From Lysobacterales bacterium UBA5700 (lineage in GTDB: Bacteria; Pseudomonadota; Gammaproteobacteria; Xanthomonadales; Xanthomonadaceae), in contig DIHI01000151.1 in NCBI GenBank assembly GCA_002420085.1, positions 19,378 through 26,322 on the forward strand: a stretch of 6,945 nucleotides of DNA, read 5' to 3'. Under the pieces are notes generated by a model, which was not told where the DNA came from, did no database searches, and saw only the letters and a list, made by a program, of their open reading frames with translations. Numbering within the stretch: position 1 is the stretch's first letter; each line of letters starts with the position of its first letter. A program made the translations under genes and the position numbers. Below, in pieces: positions 1 through 5,448 of the stretch.

Positions 1-3000
1 AAGATCGGGTCGTCGAGGATGAACAACGCCCCGAGCATGGCTGCCAACGCGGTCAGTACGATCGGCTGGGCGCGCACGGCGCCGGCTTCGATGACCGCCT
101 CGGCCAGCGGACGCCCCTGGGCCAGGGCATGGTTGACGAAATCCACCAGCAGGATCGAATTGCGCACGATGATTCCGGCCAGCGCAATCATGCCGATCAT
201 CGAGGTGGCCGTGAAATGGGCACCGAGCAGGGCGTGGCCGGGCATCACGCCGATCACCGTGAGCGGAATCGGCGCCATGATGATCAGGGGCACGACATAG
301 CTGCGGAACTGCGCCACCACCAGCAGATAGATCAGCACGATCCCGGCGGCATAGGCCAGGCCCATGTCGCGGAAGGTCTCATAGGTGATCTGCCATTCGC
401 CGTCCCACTTGACGGCGTAACGCTCGGTGGCCACCGGCTGAGTGATGAAGCGCTGCTCCACGGCCTGCCCCTCGAAGCGGGCATCACGCAATTGACCAAC
501 CAGATCGAACATGCCGTACAGCGGGCTGTCGAGGGCGCCGGCCTCATCGGCGGTGACGTAGACGACCGGTGCAAGATCCTTGTGGTAGATGGCACCCTGC
601 CAAGGCAGGCGCTCGACCCTGACCAACTCGGACAGCGCAACCAGACGACCGTCTGTGGCGCGTACCCGCAGCGCCAGCAGATGCTCCAGACTGGCCTGAT
701 CGCCGGGCGCCAAGCGCAAGCGAATCGGCACGGCGTACTTGGCAGCGCCATCACGCAGATAGTCGGCATCGTAACCGGAGACCGCCCAGCCGAGCGTCTG
801 TGCGATCCGCGCCTGATCGACACCGAGCCGGGCCGCCCGATCGCGATCGATCACCAACCGCTCGCGGCGGGCCTGGGGCGACTCGACCGTAGTGTCGACA
901 TCAACGATGCCGTCGGTGTTCTCGAAGCGTTCGGACAACCACGATGCCAGCCGGCGGGCCTCGGCATAGTCCGGTCCGTAGACCTCGGCAACCAGTGGCG
1001 ACAGCACCGGTGGGCCAGGCGGCACCTCCACTACCTTGACCGATCCTCTGTAGCGGGCGGCCACGTCGGCCAGCCCCGGTCGCACCGCACGGGCGATGTC
1101 GTGGCTCTTGCGACTGCGATCGTGGCGATCGACCAGATTGACCTGGATATCGCCGACATGGCCGCCCTCGCGCTGATCGTATTGACGCACCAATCCGTTG
1201 AAATTGATCGGCGCGGCAGTCCCGACATAGCCCTGGTAGTCACGCACTTCCGGCACCGCTGCCAGCACGGCAGCCAGTTCCAGCAGCACGGCATTGGTCT
1301 GCTCCAGCGTGCTGCCCTCGGGCATGTCCAGCACCACCTGAAACTCCGACTTGTTGTCGAACGGCAGCATCTTCAACACCACCCACTGCACGGCGGCGAG
1401 CCCGGCCGCGACCAGCACCAGGACGGCCATCCCGGCGAACAGGACGCGCCGGCGGCGTGGACCGCGCCGGGGATCGAGAAAGGGCGTGAGCAGCCGCCGA
1501 AAGCCACGGTGCAGCGCGCCGCCAACGACACCATCACTGCCCCCGGCGATCGCATGCCGACCCAGCAACTGCAAGGCCAGCCATGGCGTCACCGTCAGCG
1601 CCACCGCCAGCGAAAGCAACATGCCGACCGAGGCATTGATCGGAATCGGCCGCATGTACGGCCCCATCAGTCCACTCACGAAGGCCATCGGCAGCAGGGC
1701 CGCAATCACCGTGAAGGTGGCCAGGATGGTCGGTCCGCCAACCTCATCGACGGCCGGAGGAATCGCCTCGGGCAACGACTTTCCGCCCAGGCGCATGTGC
1801 CGATGGATGTTCTCGACCACCACGATCGCGTCATCGACCAGGATGCCGATCGCGAAGATCAAAGCGAACAGCGACACCCGATTGATGGTGAATCCCATCG
1901 CCCAGGATGCAAACAGGGTCAAGGCCAGGGTCAACACCACCGCACAGCCGACCACCACGGCCTCGCGGCGACCCAGTGCTGCCAGGACCAGCAGCACCAC
2001 CGCTGCGGTGGCGAAGATCAGCTTCTTGATCAGGGTGGCGGCCTTGTCGTCGGCGGTCTGGCCGTAGTCGCGCGCTACCGTGACTTCGATGCCCTCGGGG
2101 ATCAACGAGCCCTTCAACGCCTCGACGCGGGCCAGTACGGCGCGCGTGATGTCGGCTGCGTTGCTGCCGGGTTTCTTGGCCACGGCCACGGTCACCGCAG
2201 GCGCGATGCCATCGCTCGGCCGGCCCGGTTGTCGGTCGGGCACCCCGTGCCAGACGTAGCGGCTCGGCAGATCGGCCCCGCGCTCGATGTCCGCCACATC
2301 GCTGAGAAACACCGGCTTGCCGTTGTTCAGGCCGATGGTCAGATCGGCGATCTCACCGGCATCGGCCAGAAAGGTGCCGGCGGTCCACTGTCGGGCGCCA
2401 TCGGCCGCGATCCGCTCGCCGGGTTCGACCACCAGATTGGCCGCACGCAACGCCTCGGCGATCGCCTCCACGGTCAGTCCGTAGGCGGACAGCCGGGTGG
2501 CATCCAGGGTAACCAGCACGGCCCGGTCGGGCGCTCCGACCGTGTAGATGTCGCGGGTGCCGGGGACGCGCTTGAGCTCGGTTTCCAGCGTATGCGCCAC
2601 CTCCGCCAACTCGGTGGCGCCACGTGCGGGGTCATCGGTCCACAGGGTCAGTGCCAGCACCGGCACATCATCGATGCCCATCGGGGACACCAGCGGCTGG
2701 CCCACACCCAGGCCCGGCGGCACCCAATCGGCGCGCGACAGCACCTGGTTCCAAGTCCGCACGATCGCCGACTGACGCGGCACGCCAACCTGGTACTCGA
2801 CCGAAACCACCGCCAGTCCCGGCCGGCTGACCGAGTAGACGTGCTTGATTTCTTCCACTTCCGACAGCGCCTGCTCCAGCGGCCAGGCAACCAGATTCTC
2901 GACATCCTCGACGCTGGCACCCGGAAAGGGCACGAACACATGCGCCATGGTCACATCGATCTGCGGTTCTTCCTCGCGTGGCGTGATCAGTACCGCGATC

Positions 3001-3098
3001 AGGCCGAGCAGCAGCCCGGTGATGGCCAGAATGGGCGTGAGCGGATGGTCCTGAAACGCCGCCGCCAATCGCCCGGATAGCCCAAGCCGGTCAGACAT
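1..3098 (-). CDS. RND-family efflux pump permease (AcrB-like), C-terminus cut by window edge
   Basis: This is the inner-membrane, proton-driven pump of a tripartite efflux complex. My translation from the ATG at 3098 stays open for 1032 codons to the left edge, with no frameshift. Visible layout: TM1 near residues 22-38; a first periplasmic porter loop (about 39-355); TM2-TM6 (about 359-512); an amphipathic cytoplasmic stretch (525-545); TM7 (551-570); a second periplasmic loop to about 910; then TM8-TM11 (914-1031). TM12 and the C-terminal tail lie outside the window. TM4 carries the paired aspartates D422/D423 in the motif VDDAIVVVEN, the proton-relay signature of the family. TM10 has IVRNSILLVDF, with an arginine where AcrB has its relay lysine. 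The start is supported by GGGAG nine bases upstream and by overlap with the adaptor stop, implying coupled translation. An HAE-type rather than heavy-metal pump seems likelier, but the substrate is unknown. Confidence 0.97.
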   Translation of the reverse strand, partial: MSDRLGLSGRLAAAFQDHPLTPILAITGLLLGLIAVLITPREEEPQIDVTMAHVFVPFPGASVEDVENLVAWPLEQALSEVEEIKHVYSVSRPGLAVVSVEYQVGVPRQSAIVRTWNQVLSRADWVPPGLGVGQPLVSPMGIDDVPVLALTLWTDDPARGATELAEVAHTLETELKRVPGTRDIYTVGAPDRAVLVTLDATRLSAYGLTVEAIAEALRAANLVVEPGERIAADGARQWTAGTFLADAGEIADLTIGLNNGKPVFLSDVADIERGADLPSRYVWHGVPDRQPGRPSDGIAPAVTVAVAKKPGSNAADITRAVLARVEALKGSLIPEGIEVTVARDYGQTADDKAATLIKKLIFATAAVVLLVLAALGRREAVVVGCAVVLTLALTLFASWAMGFTINRVSLFALIFAIGILVDDAIVVVENIHRHMRLGGKSLPEAIPPAVDEVGGPTILATFTVIAALLPMAFVSGLMGPYMRPIPINASVGMLLSLAVALTVTPWLALQLLGRHAIAGGSDGVVGGALHRGFRRLLTPFLDPRRGPRRRRVLFAGMAVLVLVAAGLAAVQWVVLKMLPFDNKSEFQVVLDMPEGSTLEQTNAVLLELAAVLAAVPEVRDYQGYVGTAAPINFNGLVRQYDQREGGHVGDIQVNLVDRHDRSRKSHDIARAVRPGLADVAARYRGSVKVVEVPPGPPVLSPLVAEVYGPDYAEARRLASWLSERFENTDGIVDVDTTVESPQARRERLVIDRDRAARLGVDQARIAQTLGWAVSGYDADYLRDGAAKYAVPIRLRLAPGDQASLEHLLALRVRATDGRLVALSELVRVERLPWQGAIYHKDLAPVVYVTADEAGALDSPLYGMFDLVGQLRDARFEGQAVEQRFITQPVATERYAVKWDGEWQITYETFRDMGLAYAAGIVLIYLLVVAQFRSYVVPLIIMAPIPLTVIGVMPGHALLGAHFTATSMIGMIALAGIIVRNSILLVDFVNHALAQGRPLAEAVIEAGAVRAQPIVLTALAAMLGALFILDDPI

Positions 3099-4176
3099 CG
3101 TCGGCTACTCCCGCACCCGCCAACCAGGCGCGTGCCGCCAGCGGATCGAGCGCGATCCGTTCGCCCGCACGCAGCCCCGCCAAGACCTCAATGCCTTCCG
3201 GATAGCGATGACCGATGCGAATCTGGCGCAGTGCGACGCGCTCATCGCTGACCACATACACCGCTGCGATCTCGCTGCGCCGGACCAGGGCCGATGGCGG
3301 CACCTGCAGGCGCTCGGCGGCACCGACCACGAACGCCGCCTTGGCGGTCATGCCCGGATGCAGGCCACTCTCGACCACCGGCAGATCCAAACGAATGCGG
3401 AAGGTGTGGGTCTCGGGATCGGCAAACGGGAAGATCACCAGCCGCTCGGCCTCGATCCGCCGACCATCACCCAGCAGCACGGCCGCCTTGCGCTGGGCTC
3501 GGATCGCTGCCATGTCGCTCTGCGGCACCTCCACCTGCACCCGCAACTGGGCCATCGACAGCCCCGATACCAGCGGCTGACCGGGTCGCACGGCCTCGCC
3601 CACCTCGACATGGCGCTCGGTCAGGATGCCCGAATAGGGCGCCTTGACCACGGTGTAATCGACCTGCTCGCCGGCCTCGCGCAAGGCCGCACGTGCCGCG
3701 TTGAGTTGGGCGACTGCGGCGTCGCGGCGGGCCGTGATCTGATCGAGTTGCGAGCGCGAAACCAGCGTGCGCTGGTAGAGTTCGGCGATCCGCTCATGCT
3801 CGGCATTGGCCTCGGCGGCAGCGGCCTCGGCGGCATTCAACTGCGCCTGACTGCGCCGCAATCCGGATTGCTGCTCGACATCGGTGAAGCGCACCACCAC
3901 CTCACCGGCCTCGACATAGTCGTTAACATCGAACGGCAGCGCCAGCACCCGACCGCCGGTCTGTGCCGACAGCGTGGCCTGGTTGACCGCCTCGACCACT
4001 CCATCGAAGACCCGCTCGCGCATGGCCGGGACCGGCTCGACAACCGCTGTGGCAATTCCGTGCGGCCCATTGTCCGACACCGACACCTGTTCGCCATCCG
4101 TGCCGCAAGCGGACACCAGTACGGTCAGCACCAGGACACCGTGAGCCACCATGCGTGACAGGACCGACCCGCTCAT
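3091..4176 (-). CDS. RND efflux periplasmic adaptor subunit (HlyD/AcrA-like membrane fusion lipoprotein)
   Basis: This protein of 361 residues bridges the RND pump to an outer-membrane channel. It begins with a lipoprotein signal: hydrophobic residues 10-22 lead to a lipobox ending V-S-A-C, so lipidation at Cys24 should anchor it in the inner membrane. Next come a barrel-sandwich/lipoyl half (about 60-100, with TGGRVLALPFDVNDYV), an alanine- and glutamate-rich coiled-coil hairpin (about 102-172), the second lipoyl half (173-205, VKAPYSGILTERHVEVGEAV), a beta-barrel (about 208-285) and a membrane-proximal domain (286-361). The length is usual for the family. GGAG lies seven bases before the ATG. 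A later start at Met9 would still keep the signal peptide. It overlaps the pump gene by 8 bases, so the two form an operon. It runs divergently from the rhodanese/ArsR pair, with a 291-base gap. Confidence 0.96.
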   Translation of the reverse strand: MSGSVLSRMVAHGVLVLTVLVSACGTDGEQVSVSDNGPHGIATAVVEPVPAMRERVFDGVVEAVNQATLSAQTGGRVLALPFDVNDYVEAGEVVVRFTDVEQQSGLRRSQAQLNAAEAAAAEANAEHERIAELYQRTLVSRSQLDQITARRDAAVAQLNAARAALREAGEQVDYTVVKAPYSGILTERHVEVGEAVRPGQPLVSGLSMAQLRVQVEVPQSDMAAIRAQRKAAVLLGDGRRIEAERLVIFPFADPETHTFRIRLDLPVVESGLHPGMTAKAAFVVGAAERLQVPPSALVRRSEIAAVYVVSDERVALRQIRIGHRYPEGIEVLAGLRAGERIALDPLAARAWLAGAGVADDV

Positions 4177-4253
4177 GGCCGTACTCCGATGCCGACCGCT
4201 CGCGCTCGGCGATCACCGCTGACAGCAGCAGGGCTCCAGCTACCCGTTTTCAT
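4173..4253 (-). CDS. Possible 26-residue leader ORF overlapping the adaptor start
   Basis: A short open frame starts MKTGSWSPAA. Its ATG at 4253 overlaps the stop of the upstream small ORF as ATGA, and its own TGA (4175-4173) overlaps the adaptor ATG, also as ATGA. GAGG lies eight bases before the ATG, so it has a plausible ribosome binding site. The composition, rich in Arg, Gly and Ala, matches no family I know. It may be a translational-coupling leader, or chance. Shifting one base inside the AAAA run after the ATG would instead give a signal-peptide-like start (MKRVAGALLLSAVIA), which then runs out of frame through the adaptor, so I do not favour that reading. Confidence 0.25.
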   Translation of the reverse strand: MKTGSWSPAAVSGDRRARAVGIGVRP

Positions 4254-4396
4254 CGTGACATCCTCGCGGCGGCGTGCAGATCCGACATGACCCGCTGTAG
4301 TTTCTTGACGTACAGGCCAGTCGAGGGGTTGGTGGCGGTCCGCACGCGGTCGAAGCGATCCGTGCAGAACCCTGACCCCCGGCGTTCGCCAAGCAT
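4250..4396 (-). CDS. Possible 48-residue small protein in the leader of the efflux operon
   Basis: An open frame of 48 codons runs from the ATG at 4396 to the TGA at 4252-4250. It begins MLGERRGSGF and ends LHAAARMSR. A TAG lies two codons upstream, which fixes the longest start. Most codons end in G or C, like the real genes around it, and the product is basic with one cysteine (residue 11). There is no Shine-Dalgarno sequence. However, if the candidate minus-strand promoter is real, transcription would begin only about ten bases before the ATG, so a leaderless start is conceivable. No family is recognised. Alternatives are non-coding leader RNA or a decayed gene. Confidence 0.3.
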   Translation of the reverse strand: MLGERRGSGFCTDRFDRVRTATNPSTGLYVKKLQRVMSDLHAAARMSR

Positions 4397-4402
4397 GATC
4401 TA

Positions 4403-4421
4403 AATTAGTTGAAGCTTAATT
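4403..4421. promoter_or_regulatory. AT-rich inverted repeat, candidate operator of the ArsR-family regulator
   Basis: The perfect inverted repeat AATTA-N9-TAATT sits in the only clearly AT-rich stretch of the window (about 4398-4440). A near-direct repeat (CTAAATTAG at 4400-4408, CTTAATTAG at 4415-4423) and two AAGCTT hexamers (4412-4417, 4425-4430) overlap it. BigR-type regulators are known to bind AT-rich imperfect palindromes over their own promoters. The position between the divergent adaptor and rhodanese genes fits autoregulation and dual control. That this regulator binds here is inference. Confidence 0.45.
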
Positions 4422-4437
4422 AGAAAGCTTGTAAGCT
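4409..4437 (+). promoter_or_regulatory. Candidate sigma70-type promoter for rhodanese-arsR
   Basis: TTGAAG (4409-4414) is followed after 17 bases by TAAGCT (4432-4437), about 30 bases before the rhodanese start codon. The spacing is ideal and the -35 matches four of six consensus bases, but the -10 is weak (three of six). It overlaps the AT-rich inverted repeat, so a bound repressor would block it. Confidence 0.3.
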
Positions 4438-4442
4438 GTCAA
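4413..4442 (-). promoter_or_regulatory. Candidate sigma70-type promoter for the adaptor-pump operon
   Basis: On the minus strand a perfect TTGACA (4442-4437) is followed after 18 bases by TAAGCT (4418-4413). The -35 is perfect and the -10 is weak. It overlaps the opposite-facing candidate promoter almost completely. Use of this promoter would give the adaptor a leader of roughly 230 bases containing the two small ORFs. Confidence 0.35.
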
Positions 4443-4455
4443 GCCATCGTCCGCC

Positions 4456-4459
4456 GGAG
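4456..4459 (+). promoter_or_regulatory. Ribosome binding site of the rhodanese gene
   Basis: GGAG lies eight bases before the ATG at 4468 and supports that start. Confidence 0.6.
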
Positions 4460-4467
4460 CCTGATCG

Positions 4468-4860
4468 ATGCCCCTCACCGCCCAGCAACTGGTCGCCCAT
4501 GCCAAGGCCAGCATCGTCGAGATCGATCCCCAGCGCCTGTTGCTGCTTCAGGAGCAAGGCTGTCCGATCATCGATGTCCGTGAACCGATGGAGTACGCAC
4601 AGGGCCATATTCCCGGCGCAGTGAACATTCCGCGCGGTGTGCTGGAATTCGAGGTGGATGGTCATCCGGCGGTCAACGGGGTGCGCGACCCCGCCCTCGG
4701 CCACCGGCAACACCCGGTCGTGCTCTATTGCCGCAGCGGTGGCCGCTCGGCACTGGCTGCCGAAGCGCTGCAACGACTGGGCTTCGACCAACCGCTGTCG
4801 CTGACCGGTGGATTCATGGGCTGGAGCGGATCGGGCCACCCGATCGCCGGTGCCGACTGA
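4468..4860 (+). CDS. Single-domain rhodanese-like sulfurtransferase
   Basis: This is a cytoplasmic protein of 130 residues with no signal peptide. Rhodaneses carry sulfane sulfur as a cysteine persulfide and pass it to thiol or cyanide acceptors. The domain fills residues 18-128: the IIDVREPMEYAQGHIPGAVNIP segment (34-55, split here as IIDVREP and HIPGAVNIP motifs), then the active loop CRSGGR (88-93) with catalytic Cys88, then the C-terminal GGFMGW motif (114-119). The six-residue loop is typical of sulfurtransferases rather than the longer loop of Cdc25-type phosphatases. The only other cysteine is Cys32. The size is close to that of GlpE/PspE-type enzymes. The ArsR gene follows one base after its stop, so the two are co-transcribed, and a persulfide-sensing regulator next door fits a role in sulfane sulfur handling. 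The acceptor is unknown. Confidence 0.96.
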   Translation: MPLTAQQLVAHAKASIVEIDPQRLLLLQEQGCPIIDVREPMEYAQGHIPGAVNIPRGVLEFEVDGHPAVNGVRDPALGHRQHPVVLYCRSGGRSALAAEALQRLGFDQPLSLTGGFMGWSGSGHPIAGAD

Positions 4861-4861
4861 C

Positions 4862-5206
4862 ATGAACCCGCGCTCGACCGACCGACCGGCGCCGGAAGCC
4901 GTTGCCACGGCCGCACGACAGATGGCGGCGCGTGCCGATGCCGCCGCCGATCTGCTCAAGGCCCTGGCCAACCCGCAACGTCTGCGCATCCTCTGTCTGC
5001 TGCACGACGGTGAACACACGGTCGGCGAGATCAACCGACGGGTGGCCTTGAGTCAATCGGCACTGTCGCAGCATCTCGCCGTGCTGCGCGAGAAGGAACT
5101 GGTGTACACCCGACGCGAAGCACAGACCGTTCATTACTCACTGGCACCCGGGCCGGTCAGCGAAATCATCCACACCCTGCACGGCATCTATTGCACGACC
5201 GACTGA
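4862..5206 (+). CDS. ArsR-family transcriptional repressor, BigR/SqrR-type (persulfide-sensing)
   Basis: This is a dimeric winged-helix repressor of 114 residues. The core begins at DLLKALANPQRLRIL (30-44). The helix-turn-helix covers about 53-78, with SQSALSQHLAVLRE as recognition helix (64-77), and the wing is at 81-93. Cys45 and Cys111, the only cysteines, lie 66 residues apart. They fall in the same contexts as the redox pair of BigR (LVCTL and IFC there, ILCLL and IYC here), which in BigR and SqrR forms disulfide or polysulfide bridges and releases DNA. The metal-binding ELCVCD box of arsenic-sensing ArsR is absent (LSQSALS in its place further along). The start at 4862, one base after the rhodanese stop, is chosen on family length. 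An in-frame ATG at 4808 would add 18 residues inside the rhodanese gene. No strong Shine-Dalgarno is present, so coupling is likely. Confidence 0.96.
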   Translation: MNPRSTDRPAPEAVATAARQMAARADAAADLLKALANPQRLRILCLLHDGEHTVGEINRRVALSQSALSQHLAVLREKELVYTRREAQTVHYSLAPGPVSEIIHTLHGIYCTTD

Positions 5207-5222
5207 GCGAGATCAGCGGTCG
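5196..5222 (+). terminator. Bulged hairpin across the arsR stop codon, possible terminator or 3'-end stabiliser
   Basis: CGACCG pairs with CGGTCG, and after a single bulged A (5202) CTGA pairs with TCAG. This gives a ten-pair stem with a six-base loop (GCGAGA). The arsR TGA is inside the stem. No T-tract follows, so this is not a classical intrinsic terminator. Confidence 0.35.
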
Positions 5223-5250
5223 GCCGCGATATCACCCATCCACCACGCGC

Positions 5251-5265
5251 GCACGCCCTGCGTGC
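5251..5265. repeat. Six-pair hairpin GCACGC-CCT-GCGTGC
   Basis: A perfect short stem with a three-base loop, nested inside the GATCAGCG/CGCTGATC inverted repeat. It could form the tip of a larger structure after arsR. That structure competes with the hairpin at 5196-5222, because both use 5211-5218. Confidence 0.4.
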
Positions 5266-5297
5266 TTCGCTGATCGGTCCGGCCCTGCTCGTCCGCG

Positions 5298-5311
5298 TGC
5301 AGCATGCTGCA
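5298..5311. repeat. 14-base perfect palindrome TGCAGCATGCTGCA
   Basis: Self-complementary over all 14 bases, with no spacer. It could be a protein-binding site or chance. No gene start lies near enough to make it an obvious operator. Confidence 0.4.
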
Positions 5312-5320
5312 TGGGCCAGC

Positions 5321-5346
5321 GCCCAGCCTGTGGATGACGGCTGGGC
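5321..5346. repeat. Eight-pair GC-rich inverted repeat, possible bidirectional transcription barrier
   Basis: GCCCAGCC (5321-5328) and GGCTGGGC (5339-5346) are perfect arms around a ten-base loop. On the plus strand only two Ts follow. It lies roughly midway between the convergent stops, about 115 bases after arsR and 103 bases after the peptidase gene, so it could help end transcription from either side. Confidence 0.35.
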
Positions 5347-5361
5347 TTACGACCGGCGCTG

Positions 5362-5380
5362 GATCCGAGAGTGTCGGATC
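5362..5380. repeat. Seven-pair hairpin GATCCGA-GAGTG-TCGGATC
   Basis: Perfect arms with a five-base loop in the convergent gap. No T-tract follows on either strand. Its role is unknown. Confidence 0.4.
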
Positions 5381-5448
5381 GAGCCGACCACCGTTCGAGT
5401 CCCGCACCGGCGGCCAGCCCAGGCCATCCCTGGCCCAGGCGGCGGCGA

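Larger units (their letters stand above)
5207..5448. other. Convergent intergenic region, no convincing gene
   Basis: This gap of 242 bases separates two genes that point at each other. I see no supported protein or RNA gene in it. It is dominated by inverted repeats: GATCAGCG/CGCTGATC (5211-5218 with 5268-5275) enclosing a six-pair hairpin (5251-5265), a 14-base palindrome (5298-5311), an eight-pair stem (5321-5346), a seven-pair stem (5362-5380) and a five-pair stem just after the peptidase stop (5422-5435). None is followed by a T-tract, so termination here may be factor-dependent or bidirectional through structure. Confidence 0.6.

Noticed and set aside
129..3080. Very long open frame on the plus strand (983 codons) opposite the RND pump
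   Set aside because: It is antisense to a continuous, clearly recognisable pump gene. The product is rich in His, Gln, Arg and Asp with no domain, as expected from a GC-rich gene read backwards.
3208..4158. 316-codon open frame on the plus strand opposite the adaptor
   Set aside because: Same shadow effect: low-complexity His/Gln/Arg-rich product opposite a well-supported lipoprotein adaptor.
3923..4216. 97-codon minus-strand frame overlapping the adaptor start
   Set aside because: It runs through the lipoprotein signal and lipoyl region in the wrong frame and would need a GTG start or slippage in AAAA to reach a signal-like sequence.
4808..4862. Upstream in-frame start for the ArsR gene
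   Set aside because: It would lie inside the rhodanese gene and add 18 residues not expected in the family. The start at 4862 fits family length and the tight one-base junction.
4420..5034. 204-codon minus-strand frame across rhodanese and ArsR
   Set aside because: It is antisense to two clear plus-strand genes with intact motifs, and its product has no recognisable domain.
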